From Spirochaetia bacterium (GTDB lineage Bacteria > Spirochaetota > Spirochaetia > Treponematales > Treponemataceae), in the NCBI GenBank assembly GCA_900769985.1, contig CAAGIS010000182.1, positions 1-22,886 of the forward strand: DNA of 22,886 nucleotides, read 5' to 3'. How positions within the stretch are numbered: the stretch's first letter is position 1; each line of letters starts with the position of its first letter. Of the stretch, positions 8,101 through 15,892 are shown in pieces. The translations under genes were made by a program, and so were the position numbers. The notes beneath the pieces were generated by a model. That model was not told the DNA's origin, made no database searches, and saw nothing but the letters and a program-made list of their open reading frames with translations.

Positions 8101-8144
8101 AGTATATAATATTGTAAACTAAAATTCAATATATTGGTTTACAA
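8101..8144 (-). promoter_or_regulatory. bioY promoter overlapping a BirA operator
   Basis: On the minus strand the promoter reads TTGAAT (8124-8129), 17 bases, then TATACT (8101-8106). The inverted repeat TTGTAAAC (8112-8119) and GTTTACAA (8137-8144), separated by 17 bases, is the known half-site sequence and spacing of the E. coli bio operator bound by BirA-biotinyl-AMP. It covers the -35 and most of the spacer, so binding should block transcription when biotin is plentiful. The operon is probably regulated by a BirA with an N-terminal DNA-binding domain encoded elsewhere. Confidence 0.88.
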
Positions 8145-8182
8145 TTACTTCAACTGCCTGACTTATGTGACTGACTTACGCT

Positions 8183-8965
8183 CTAACCAAGGAGTTTATC
8201 GCTTACTTCTCCGCTTACGCTGAATTTTGCAAGCAAATCTTCTACAGTAAGTTTTTTCTTTTCTTCGCCACGGACATCGTAGACAATTTTTCCATCCATC
8301 ATCATAATGAGGCGGTTCCCGTAGCGGATTGCATCTTTCATATTATGAGTTACCATAAATGTCGTAAGATGATCCTGGTTTACAAATTCTTCTGTGAGTT
8401 CAAGGACTTTTCTGGCTGTCTTAGGGTCAAGGGCAGCAGTATGTTCGTCAAGGAGAAGAAGTCTTGGTTTTTGCAGGCACGACATAAGAAGAGTAAGCGC
8501 CTGACGCTGCCCGCCAGAAAGCAAACCGACTTTTGCCTGCATACGGTTTTCAAGTCCGAGGTCAAGCAGTGCAAGTTTTTCGCGGTAAAGGTCACGTTCT
8601 TCGCTTTTTATATACCAAGAAAGTCCGCGTTTTTTTCCACGTCTGTATGCCATTGCAAGATTTTCTTCAATTCCCATATTGGCGGCAGTGCCCATCATCG
8701 GATCTTGAAAAACGCGTCCTAAGTATTTAGCCCGGACGTATTCAGGCTTACCTGTCAAATTCATATCATCAAGAACAATAGAACCTGTGTCTGCATAGTG
8801 AACACCTGCAATAAGGTTAAGGAGTGTAGATTTACCGGCACCGTTTCCGCCAATTACAGTTACAAAGTCGCCGTCTTCAAGTTTTAAGTTAATACCGCGG
8901 AGGGCTTTTTTTTCGGTAATAGTTCCGGGATTAAAAGTCTTTGTAATATTCGTCAGTTCAAGCAT
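8183..8965 (-). CDS. ABC transporter ATPase (COG1101, TrpZ-like)
   Basis: This is the ATP-binding subunit of an importer whose permease and binding protein are encoded just upstream. It has Walker A GGNGAGKS (39-46), Q-loop VFQDP (84-88), signature LSGGQRQ (148-154), Walker B ending LLLLDEH (168-174), a D-loop AALDP and the switch histidine in VTHN. The length (260 residues) is typical. The ATG at 8965 has a strong GGAGGA site, and the gene starts 14 bases after the permease stop. Systems of this three-family type carry tryptophan in pneumococcus (TrpXYZ), but others have unknown substrates. The tail ends just before the bioY promoter. Confidence 0.9.
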   Translation of the reverse strand: MLELTNITKTFNPGTITEKKALRGINLKLEDGDFVTVIGGNGAGKSTLLNLIAGVHYADTGSIVLDDMNLTGKPEYVRAKYLGRVFQDPMMGTAANMGIEENLAMAYRRGKKRGLSWYIKSEERDLYREKLALLDLGLENRMQAKVGLLSGGQRQALTLLMSCLQKPRLLLLDEHTAALDPKTARKVLELTEEFVNQDHLTTFMVTHNMKDAIRYGNRLIMMMDGKIVYDVRGEEKKKLTVEDLLAKFSVSGEVSDKLLG

Positions 8966-8979
8966 TTTGTTCCTCCGTC

Positions 8980-9942
8980 CTAGTCGGCGCTATGTTTAAA
9001 TTTGTCGTCAATATGGCGTGTGTTAATTTCGTTTGCAGGGCCTTTGTAAGAGCGCCGCCGTTTGTCAATTTTCTGTTTTAAAACAGGAACTGAAAGTGAA
9101 ATTGCAACAATTAAAGCCGTAAGAAGTTTTAAGTCTGTAGATTTAAGTCCAAGCTGAAGAACAATAGCAATGACGATTCTGTAAATTATTGAACCAAAGA
9201 TAACAGAAACAAGCGTATACCATAATCCAAAATGCGAGCCAAAAATCACTTCGCCGATAATGATGGAAGCAAGACCTACAACGATAGTTCCCGTTCCCAT
9301 TCCGACATCAGCATAGCCCTGACTCTGTGCAACAAGCGCCCCCGAAACAGCGACCAGCCCGTTTGAAATCATAAGCCCGACAATTTTTGTAGTATCAGTA
9401 TTTACACCGAGTGCGCGAACCATGTGCTCGTTGCTTCCAGTCGCACGGATTGCGCTTCCGTATTCAGTTCCCAAAAACCAATACATAAGGCAGATGATTA
9501 TTGTGATAACAATAGCACCAATAATGAGCGAACAAGTAGTAGTTGAAAGTCTGTTTCCTGTAAGCCCTTTAAAAATCGACATCATTGTAGGGCTACCCAA
9601 AAGAGGAGTATTTGCGCGTCCCATAATCCTAATATTAATGGAATAAAGCGCAATCTGTGTCAGAATACTTGCAAGAAGAATGTTGATTTTAAGTTTTGTA
9701 TTCATAAAACCTGTAACAAGGCCGCACAAAGTTCCGAGGATAAAAACAAAGAACAAAGAAAAAAGCGGATCAAAACCTTTTACAATGAGCACCGCAGAAA
9801 GTGCCCCGCCAGCTGCAAAACTTCCATCGACTGTCATATCTGCAACATTAAGAATTCTGAATGTCAGGTAAACTCCCAATGTCATTAATCCCCAGAGAAT
9901 GCCCTGAGAAACGGCTCCTTCAACTGCATATAAAACTGGCAT
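8980..9942 (-). CDS. ABC transporter permease (COG4120, TrpY-like)
   Basis: This 320-residue membrane protein has about eight hydrophobic segments and belongs to the branched-chain-amino-acid/ribose permease superfamily (BPD_transp_2). The N-terminal region with LNVADMTVDGSFAAGGALSA is characteristic of the permeases that partner COG2984 binding proteins. GGGAG lies 6 bases before the ATG at 9942. It is the second gene of the three-gene importer operon. A structured spacer separates it from the binding protein and could lower its output. The C-terminal cytoplasmic tail is rich in Lys and Arg. Confidence 0.9.
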   Translation of the reverse strand: MPVLYAVEGAVSQGILWGLMTLGVYLTFRILNVADMTVDGSFAAGGALSAVLIVKGFDPLFSLFFVFILGTLCGLVTGFMNTKLKINILLASILTQIALYSINIRIMGRANTPLLGSPTMMSIFKGLTGNRLSTTTCSLIIGAIVITIIICLMYWFLGTEYGSAIRATGSNEHMVRALGVNTDTTKIVGLMISNGLVAVSGALVAQSQGYADVGMGTGTIVVGLASIIIGEVIFGSHFGLWYTLVSVIFGSIIYRIVIAIVLQLGLKSTDLKLLTALIVAISLSVPVLKQKIDKRRRSYKGPANEINTRHIDDKFKHSAD

Positions 9943-9965
9943 CTGTTACTCCCGATTTTACAAAC

Positions 9966-10010
9966 TGCCTTAAAAAAAATTTTCAAGGCAGTTTTATTTT
10001 TTTTAAGGCA
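9966..10010 (-). promoter_or_regulatory. Alternative hairpins between binding protein and permease genes
   Basis: The 84-base spacer contains a perfect 15-base inverted repeat, TGCCTTAAAAAAAAT (9966-9980) against ATTTTTTTTAAGGCA (9996-10010). Two competing smaller hairpins use the same AAGGCA/TGCCTT words: ACTGCCTT with AAGGCAGT (9965-9991), and AAGGCA with TGCCTT (10005-10019). On the minus strand no long T run follows a stem, so it is more likely an mRNA-stabilising or partial attenuation structure than a full terminator. Confidence 0.5.
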
Positions 10011-10026
10011 TGTTGCCTTGTGAATT

Positions 10027-10977
10027 TTACTTAAGGTCAGCAGGAATTGTAATGCCGAGTTTTTTTGCAGTTTCAGCATTTACTTTTAAATCACAAGTAT
10101 CAAGATACTGAATAGGCATTTCGGCAGGTTTCTTTCCGTTTTTAAGAATATCAACAGCCATTTTTGCAGTCTGTTTACCAAGTTCATAATAGTTGATTCC
10201 GTAAGTTGCAAGACCGCCGGCATTTACCATTCCTTCTTCACCGCAGATTGTAGGAATACCGTTTTCTGTAGCAACCTGAGAAACCAGAGCCATTCCGGCA
10301 GCAATCATATTGTCAGTCGGAGAATAAATTACGTCAACCTTTCCGCACAAACTCTGAACTACCTGCTGGATTTCATTTGAGTTTGAAACAGTAGCTTCGA
10401 TATATTTTAAACCAAGTTCATCACAAGCTTTTTCTGCAAGTGCAACCTGAAAATAAGAGTTCTGTTCACTTGAGCAAAAAAGCATGCCTACAGTTTTTGC
10501 ATTCGGAACAAGTTTTTTCAAAAGCGACATCTGGGCTGCGCAAGGTGTAAGGTCAGAAGTTCCTGTTACATTTGTACCCGGTGCATCATTTGAAACAACA
10601 AGTTTTGCAGATTCAGGATCTGTAACTGAAGAAATAACAACAGGAATGTCTTTTGTAAGGTTTGCAACTGCCTGAGCTGCTGGAGTTGCAATGGCAAAAA
10701 TCAAATCATCACGGTCATTGATGAGTTTTTCTGCAATTGTAACGCAGTTTGCCTGTTCACCCTGAGCATTCTGATAATCGATTTTAATGTTTTTTCCGTC
10801 AACATAACCAGCTTCGGCAAGACCGTCAACAAAGCCTTTATAGTTTGCATCAAGTGCTGAATGTTCTACAAGCTGAATAACGCCGATTTTTGTAATTTTT
10901 TCTTTTTTTTCTCCGCAACTTGTAAGACAAAGTGTCATAATTGAAGCCATAATTAAAGCCGAAATAGACTTTTTCAT
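10027..10977 (-). CDS. ABC importer substrate-binding lipoprotein (COG2984, TrpX-like)
   Basis: The first 26 residues form a lipoprotein signal with lipobox LTSC, so the protein is anchored outside the membrane and presents substrate to the permease. The body fits the ABC_sub_bind fold, with IGVIQLVEHSALDANYKGF near the start, GYVDGKNIKIDYQNAQG, and the hinge region VTGTSDLTP. Members bind aromatic amino acids or remain uncharacterised; tryptophan or tyrosine is an inference from homology. The ATG at 10977 follows a strong GGAGG site. It is the first gene of the operon, as usual for the component needed in greatest amount. Confidence 0.9.
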   Translation of the reverse strand: MKKSISALIMASIMTLCLTSCGEKKEKITKIGVIQLVEHSALDANYKGFVDGLAEAGYVDGKNIKIDYQNAQGEQANCVTIAEKLINDRDDLIFAIATPAAQAVANLTKDIPVVISSVTDPESAKLVVSNDAPGTNVTGTSDLTPCAAQMSLLKKLVPNAKTVGMLFCSSEQNSYFQVALAEKACDELGLKYIEATVSNSNEIQQVVQSLCGKVDVIYSPTDNMIAAGMALVSQVATENGIPTICGEEGMVNAGGLATYGINYYELGKQTAKMAVDILKNGKKPAEMPIQYLDTCDLKVNAETAKKLGITIPADLK

Positions 10978-11016
10978 TTTTTAATCCTCCATTAGATTGT
11001 AAAAACAATACAAAAT

Positions 11017-11045
11017 ATTATAAAGATGAATTTAATACACTTCAA
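11017..11045 (-). promoter_or_regulatory. Promoter of the ABC importer operon
   Basis: On the minus strand TTGAAG (11040-11045) is followed by 17 bases and a perfect TATAAT (11017-11022). Transcription should start near 11010, leaving a short leader that contains the small inverted repeat ATTGT-TTTT-ACAAT before the GGAGG site. The leader is too short for a T-box. Confidence 0.75.
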
Positions 11046-11236
11046 GAGTTTTTTAAGGGAAAAGAGAAAATTCGGGAAGTGCTGAATAAATCCTATTGAG
11101 TTTTTTTCAGTGTTAACCTTGAATGTAGCGTCGACTCCGCAAATCAACGCTTTTGCTGAGATTTACAGGAAAGCTGGAATCTCCCAAAAAAAACATAATC
11201 GCAATCTTTTGGTCGGTTAGAAACACTTTTTTTATA

Positions 11237-11265
11237 TTGACAGCCTCATAGCTACGTTTTATACT
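11237..11265 (+). promoter_or_regulatory. Consensus promoter placed to give a leaderless mRNA
   Basis: TTGACA (11237-11242), a 17-base spacer and TATACT (11260-11265) form a near-perfect promoter. Only 6 bases separate the -10 box from the ATG at 11272, so transcription should begin at or next to the start codon. The same TATACT-N6-ATG arrangement occurs at bioY. Confidence 0.75.
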
Positions 11266-11271
11266 TAGATT

Positions 11272-12717
11272 ATGGTCGGTAGAAAACACGAAATTGAAGA
11301 ACTTCATAAAATTTACAACAGTAATAAAGCTGAACTGGTTGCAGTTTACGGGCGCAGACGTATCGGTAAAACATACCTTGTTGATGAAGCTTTCAAAAAC
11401 AGGATTACTTTCCGCCATGCAGGACTTTCTCCTATTGAAGCAAAAGAACATAAAGGAAGCCTCTTAAAACAGCAGTTACAGCATTTTTATTTTTCTCTTC
11501 AGCTTCAGGGGTTCCCTAAATCACACCGGCCTGAATCCTGGCTTGAAGCTTTTTTCATGCTTGAACAGCTTCTGCAGTCAAAAGATAACGGCGAACGTCA
11601 GCTTGTTTTTCTTGATGAACTGCCGTGGATGGATACCCCGCAGTCAGGTTTTATCACTGCTTTTGAAGGTTTCTGGAATACCTGGGCATGTCACAGATCA
11701 AATCTTATGGTTATTGTCTGCGGAAGTGCCAATTCATGGATTCTTGATAAACTGATTAATAATCACGGAGGGCTTTATAACCGTGTTACCTATGAAATCA
11801 AGCTCTCACCATTTACTCTTTCAGAATGCAAGGAATTCTTAGAATCAAAACAGGTAAAACTTTCTGATTATGACATCACCCAGAGCTATATGATTCTTGG
11901 CGGAGTTCCCTTCTATCTTGGATATTTTGAAAAAGGACGAAGCCTTGCACAAACGACAGACACTTTATTTTTCCAGTCCAATGCAAAACTGAAAGACGAA
12001 TACAACAGGCTCTTTGAATCTGGCTTTTCAAATCCAGAAGCAATGAAAACTCTGGTGAAATTCCTAAGTAAAAGAAATGCAGGCTACACACGCAAAGAAA
12101 TTGTAGAAAACTTAAAACTTACGGACAGCGGACATCTTTCAAAAAATCTCAAGGCACTGATTGCAAGTGATTTTGTTCTGGAATATGTTCCTTTCGGATT
12201 AAGTAAACGGGAAGTTCATTACAAGTTGATTGATCCTTTCTGCAAATTTGCCCTTAAATTCGTTAATGAGAAAAGTTCTCTGGACGAAGCTTTCTGGCAG
12301 CAGAATGAAACTTCAGCCCAAATTACCAGCTGGAGAGGCTTTGCCTTTGAAAACGTCTGTTTTAATCATATCCGGCAGATAAAAGCAGCCCTTGGAATAA
12401 GCGGAGTAAGTACAACACAGTCTGCATGGTCAAAACGTGCCAGTGAAAAAGATGAAGACGGAGCTCAGATAGACTTAATCATAAGTCGCAAAGATAATAT
12501 CGTTAATATGTGTGAAATCAAATTTTTCAGCAAAGAGTTTACCGTTGAAAAATCATACCATTCCACACTTGTTGAACGCCAGAGTCTTATAAGCAGCCTT
12601 ATACCAAAAAAATCAATAGTACATAGTACTTTAATTACCACCTACGGCTTAACTTACAATGAATACTCAGGTGATTTTGTAAATACCATTACACTTTCTG
12701 ATTTATTTAAAGATTGA
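11272..12717 (+). CDS. AAA ATPase with DUF234 nuclease-like C-terminus
   Basis: The 481-residue protein belongs to the archaeal-type ATPase family (ATPase_2). Walker A is GRRRIGKT (27-34) and Walker B is LVFLDE (111-116), followed by a winged-helix-like segment around residues 255-300. The C-terminal DUF234 region holds Asp401, Glu415 and Lys417 in the order D-x13-E-x-K, which resembles a PD-(D/E)xK nuclease core. The family is scattered among gut and oral anaerobes and its biological role is not established. No Shine-Dalgarno is present, and the promoter geometry points to a leaderless mRNA. It stands alone, divergent from the importer operon. Confidence 0.85.
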   Translation: MVGRKHEIEELHKIYNSNKAELVAVYGRRRIGKTYLVDEAFKNRITFRHAGLSPIEAKEHKGSLLKQQLQHFYFSLQLQGFPKSHRPESWLEAFFMLEQLLQSKDNGERQLVFLDELPWMDTPQSGFITAFEGFWNTWACHRSNLMVIVCGSANSWILDKLINNHGGLYNRVTYEIKLSPFTLSECKEFLESKQVKLSDYDITQSYMILGGVPFYLGYFEKGRSLAQTTDTLFFQSNAKLKDEYNRLFESGFSNPEAMKTLVKFLSKRNAGYTRKEIVENLKLTDSGHLSKNLKALIASDFVLEYVPFGLSKREVHYKLIDPFCKFALKFVNEKSSLDEAFWQQNETSAQITSWRGFAFENVCFNHIRQIKAALGISGVSTTQSAWSKRASEKDEDGAQIDLIISRKDNIVNMCEIKFFSKEFTVEKSYHSTLVERQSLISSLIPKKSIVHSTLITTYGLTYNEYSGDFVNTITLSDLFKD

Positions 12718-12737
12718 CTCTTTATATATTATATGAG

Positions 12738-12890
12738 TTATTTTTCCTCAAACATTTTTTTCATTTCTTTTATATAGCCTGACAGGTCTTATGGCATTTC
12801 TCTGCGGAAGAAATTCTGCATCATTGATGAACCGTTATTCCTTTCACTTCCACCTTGAATAGTAATTCCCATAATATCACTACGTGTCAT
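12738..12890 (-). pseudogene. Small ORF broken by an in-frame TAA
   Basis: An ATG at 12890, with GGAG ten bases before it, opens a 33-codon frame (MTRSDIMGITIQGGSERNNG…) that hits TAA at 12789-12791. It then continues in the same frame as DLSGYIKEMKKMFEEK to a second TAA at 12738-12740. Same-frame continuation with coding-like composition suggests a gene of about 50 residues that acquired a stop. A further open but start-less minus frame, ending in STVWEIVKNDT, lies just upstream (12880-12985). I recognise no family. Confidence 0.35.
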
Positions 12891-12992
12891 TTTTTACAAT
12901 CTCCCATACAGTTGATAGGCTTGATTCTCTAAGTTTTTGTAGCAATTTTTCAACATATGCAAGGTCATTAGATATATAAGACCTATAAAATG

Positions 12993-13001
12993 ATTATAGC
13001 A
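12993..13001 (-). promoter_or_regulatory. Extended -10 promoter upstream of the broken small ORF
   Basis: On the minus strand TGCTATAAT is a perfect extended -10 element. No good -35 is visible. It would start a transcript near 12986 that runs through the small ORF at 12890. The rest of the 12718-13198 gap holds the lipoprotein terminator and no further gene that I can support. Confidence 0.45.
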
Positions 13002-13109
13002 TAAAAAATTATATTCACGCCTTTCACATTATAACTGATTAAACTTTCCGGTCAACCTGCAACATCATCAAAATCTGCCTTGAACAAAATCCCGAACCTT
13101 CGCGAAGTC

Positions 13110-13146
13110 AAAAAAAAAGCCGTTCAGCGTAAAACTTACACTGAAC
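13110..13146 (-). terminator. Rho-independent terminator after the META lipoprotein gene
   Basis: Read on the minus strand, GTTCAG…CTGAAC (13122-13146) forms a stem of ten pairs with one mismatch and a three-base loop, followed by GGC and nine T residues (13118-13110). It lies about 50 bases beyond the stop of the lipoprotein gene at 13199. Confidence 0.85.
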
Positions 13147-13198
13147 AGCAGAAACTTTTTTTAATGGATTATATAAGGATAGAGAGTAAAAAAAAAGG

Positions 13199-13612
13199 TT
13201 AGTTTCTTGTAAACTGCAATTCTAGATTATTTCTGGAATTTTTTATGGAAAGCGTGTTATCTGAAATTTCATAGGAATCTGCATTTATCAATGTTTCGAT
13301 AAATAAATTTTCAAATTCCATTTCTTCTGGTGTTCCCATTTTTCTAGTCAAAGCAAATTTGTCACTTACTTTAATTTTTCCGTTTTTTGCAGAAACTTCT
13401 GCACTGTAATAATTTACACCAGAGTTACCTGCAGCAATAAGCCCTCCGTTTTCTGTTTTAAACGATATACCTGATTCAACAAGAATCTGTTCTGTGCCGT
13501 CTTTTAAAAGAGCAGAAGTTTTCCATTTACCTGTAAGCTTTTCTGATTCATTGCAGCTTGTAAAAAACAGAGCCGCAGCAGCAAGAACTGTAAAAATAAT
13601 TTTTTTCATCAT
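13199..13612 (-). CDS. META-domain lipoprotein
   Basis: The product starts with a lipoprotein signal peptide ending in lipobox FFTSC (Cys20), so it should be anchored to the membrane and face outward. The remaining 117 residues show the pattern of the META/HslJ fold: LTGKWKTSALLKDG at the start, a central glycine-containing strand, a kept E-F pair before a helix, and a final ISDNTLSIK strand. META-domain proteins are small envelope proteins of mostly unknown function, and some relate to stress or novobiocin resistance in E. coli. The first of two adjacent ATG codons (13612) is best placed for the GGAG site six bases upstream. It is a single-gene unit closed by its own terminator. Confidence 0.75.
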   Translation of the reverse strand: MMKKIIFTVLAAAALFFTSCNESEKLTGKWKTSALLKDGTEQILVESGISFKTENGGLIAAGNSGVNYYSAEVSAKNGKIKVSDKFALTRKMGTPEEMEFENLFIETLINADSYEISDNTLSIKNSRNNLELQFTRN

Positions 13613-13817
13613 TCAATCTCCATATTATATATATTAAACTCCCAGACAGGAATTCTGGTTACAAAATATTTAAATCTATATGTTAAATTTTTTCAAATCA
13701 GTTGAATTTCAATCTTTTCTACTATAAAATTGAACTTAATCAAAACTGCGTGTCTGTATTATAATTTTCAGATACAAAATTTTAAAACTGAAATAATAAA
13801 AACGGAGCAAATAAATT

Positions 13818-14690
13818 ATGGATAAATTAAAAGTTCTTTTAGCAAAAGGAAGAATTTATGAGTCTGTCTATTCACTGCTGAACGATGTCGGCATTTCGAT
13901 TTACCTGCCTGACAGAACTTATTTTCCGACTACAAATCAAAAAGATTTGGCATTCCAAGTCGTAAAACCTCAGATTACAAGTCTTTTGCTTTCGCAGAAT
14001 AAAGCAGACGTAGGTTTTTCCGGCAAAGACTGGGTTTACGAAAACGGCGTAGAAGACAAAGTAGAAGAAATTATGGACTTAGGTTTTGACCCGGTGCGCA
14101 TTGTAGCTGCAATTCCCGAAACAAAAGACTTTGATGTGCTTTTAAAAAATCCCGTTACAATTGCAACCGAATATCAGTCGCTGAGCAAAAAATGGCTTGA
14201 AGAAAAGAAAATTGACGGAACAATTTTCAGAACTTGGGGAACAAGCGAAGGCTTTGTGCAAGATAACGAAGATGCACTTGCCCAGATTTTAATTGACAAC
14301 ACTTCGACAGGTTCATCACTAAAAGCAAACAGATTAAAAATCGTTGACACTCTGATGGAATCTTCGACAAGAATGTACGCTTCAAAAGAGGCAATGAACG
14401 ATTCTGAAAAACGTCAGAAAATCATGGAACTTAAAATGCTCTTTGAAGCTGTCCTCAATGCTCGCACGCGCGTAATGCTTGAAATGAATGTTTCAAAAGC
14501 AAATTTTGATTCACTCATAAAAGGAATTCCATCAATGAAAAGTCCGACTGTAAGCCCTCTTTTTGCTGACAACGGTTATGCCGTAAAAATCGCAGTAAAG
14601 AAAAGCGAAGTTCCGACACTGCTTCCAAAATTGCAAAGCCTTGGCGCTACTGACATTCTTGAATATGAACTGCGCAAAGTTATGCGTTAG
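13818..14690 (+). CDS. hisG: ATP phosphoribosyltransferase, long form
   Basis: HisG joins ATP and PRPP in the first, feedback-controlled step of histidine synthesis. The PRPP-binding loop is DNTSTGSSL (160-168), the N-terminal catalytic domain starts LKVLLAKGRIYES, and residues from about 210 form the regulatory HisG_C (ACT-like) domain. At 290 residues it is the long form, which is hexameric and does not need HisZ; histidine inhibition through the C-terminal domain is expected from the family. GGAG lies ten bases before the ATG, and a TATAAT box is seen at 13760-13765. hisB follows after 18 bases. No attenuator or His-rich leader peptide is visible upstream. Confidence 0.95.
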   Translation: MDKLKVLLAKGRIYESVYSLLNDVGISIYLPDRTYFPTTNQKDLAFQVVKPQITSLLLSQNKADVGFSGKDWVYENGVEDKVEEIMDLGFDPVRIVAAIPETKDFDVLLKNPVTIATEYQSLSKKWLEEKKIDGTIFRTWGTSEGFVQDNEDALAQILIDNTSTGSSLKANRLKIVDTLMESSTRMYASKEAMNDSEKRQKIMELKMLFEAVLNARTRVMLEMNVSKANFDSLIKGIPSMKSPTVSPLFADNGYAVKIAVKKSEVPTLLPKLQSLGATDILEYELRKVMR

Positions 14691-14708
14691 TTTTTGGAGA
14701 TTGTATTT

Positions 14709-15326
14709 ATGAGAATTGCAACTGTAGAACGAAATACAAAAGAAACTCAAATTAAGCTGACTTTAAATCTTGACGGAACAGGCAAGTGCAATGTAACAAA
14801 TCCAATCGGTTTTTTTAACCATCTGCTTGAAGCGTTCTGCAAGCACGGACTGTTTGATTTGGAAGGAAGCCTTTCAGGGGACTTGGAAGTAGACCAGCAC
14901 CATTTAATAGAAGATACAGGAATTGTACTCGGTCAGTGTTTTGAAAAAGCTCTCGGCAACTGCGCAGGAATTTACCGAAGCGGCTGTTTTTTATATCCAA
15001 TGGACGAATCTCTCTGCCGCGCTGCCGTTGATTTTGGCGGACGACCTTATCTTGTTTGCGAAGCTGACCTTACAGGGATTCCGCTTGTATCAATCGGTCA
15101 AAACGGAAAAGAATCAAGTTTTCAGACAGACTGTTTTGAAGACTTCTGGCAGGGTTTTACGGCAAATGCAAAATGCAATTTACATCTTGATGTTCTCCGT
15201 GGCAGAAGCGACCATCACAAAATGGAAGGTCTTTTCAAAGCATGCGCACGTGCAATCCGTCAGGCAGTAGAGCAAGATTCCCGCCGCAACGGTGAAATAC
15301 CCAGCACAAAAGGCGTAATCGTATAA
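14709..15326 (+). CDS. hisB: Imidazoleglycerol-phosphate dehydratase
   Basis: This enzyme dehydrates imidazole glycerol phosphate to imidazole acetol phosphate using Mn2+. The two metal-binding motifs are present: DQHHLIEDTG near residue 64 and RSDHHKMEGLFKA near residue 168. PIGFFNHLLEAFCKHG replaces the usual GIGFFDHM…HG, an Asp-to-Asn change at a conserved spot. The ATG at 14709 is chosen because GGAGA (14696-14700) is 8 bases upstream; the in-frame TTG at 14694 overlaps that site. It is the single-function form without the phosphatase domain. The other his genes are not in the window. The stop is 10 bases from the convergent VOC gene. Confidence 0.95.
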   Translation: MRIATVERNTKETQIKLTLNLDGTGKCNVTNPIGFFNHLLEAFCKHGLFDLEGSLSGDLEVDQHHLIEDTGIVLGQCFEKALGNCAGIYRSGCFLYPMDESLCRAAVDFGGRPYLVCEADLTGIPLVSIGQNGKESSFQTDCFEDFWQGFTANAKCNLHLDVLRGRSDHHKMEGLFKACARAIRQAVEQDSRRNGEIPSTKGVIV

Positions 15327-15336
15327 AGTTCCTGCT

Positions 15337-15747
15337 TTATTCCGTAAATGTGCGGAACGGTTTGTTGAACGAGCCTATTTCGATTAAGTTTCCTTCCGGG
15401 TCGGCGATGTAGCATGTTCGCTGTCCCCAAGGTTCAGTCGTTGGTTCTAAAACTGATTGTGCGCCTTTTTCGACTGCTTTTGCGTATTCTGCATCAACTT
15501 CTTCAAATGTATCAACATACAGGGCAATTTCAAAATGTCCGTTCAGACCTTTTAAATATTCGTATTTTCTGTTTGTCATTTTTTCAAAATTCTTCCGTTC
15601 GTACAGCATAAAAAGAGTTCCGTTTTTAATCAGATATACATTCACCGCATTTTCGCCTTCTTTAATTTCAAAGCCCAGCACATCCCTGTAAAAGCGGATC
15701 ATAGTCGCCATGTCATTCACAAAAAGTCCTACACCGTCAAGTTTCAT
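15337..15747 (-). CDS. VOC family (glyoxalase/bleomycin-resistance fold) protein
   Basis: This 136-residue protein has two βαβββ halves. The first runs from MKLDGVGLFVNDMATMIRFY to DVLGFEI, and the second ends in YIADPEGNLIEIGSF, where the terminal Glu is a usual metal ligand. The first ligand position, commonly His in 'LDHV', is Gly here, so classic glyoxalase I chemistry is doubtful. Members of this superfamily include lyases, dioxygenases and drug-binding proteins, so no substrate is proposed. GGAG precedes the ATG at 15747 by nine bases, and a TATAAT box lies at 15792-15797 on the same strand. It is a single gene, convergent with hisB. Confidence 0.8.
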   Translation of the reverse strand: MKLDGVGLFVNDMATMIRFYRDVLGFEIKEGENAVNVYLIKNGTLFMLYERKNFEKMTNRKYEYLKGLNGHFEIALYVDTFEEVDAEYAKAVEKGAQSVLEPTTEPWGQRTCYIADPEGNLIEIGSFNKPFRTFTE

Positions 15748-15892
15748 TTTGATTTCTCCAATAAAAAAGTCAGAAAGTTTGGTTTTCTATTATTATACTG
15801 GATTTTGGGAGTTTTTGCCTGTATTTGAATAAAATAAAATGGGGACAGACTTTAGATATTGTTGTGCATGTTATGTGCTATTTTGTCTTTTT

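Noticed and set aside
11073..11094. GGAAGTGCTGAATAAAT resembling GGAAGTGCTGATTAAC at 1992
   Set aside because: The shared word is only about 15 bases with a mismatch and the contexts differ, so I do not call it a repeat family.
10978..11271. T-box or tryptophan riboswitch before the importer operon
   Set aside because: The promoter leaves a leader of only about 30 bases, and no specifier loop or T-box sequence is visible.
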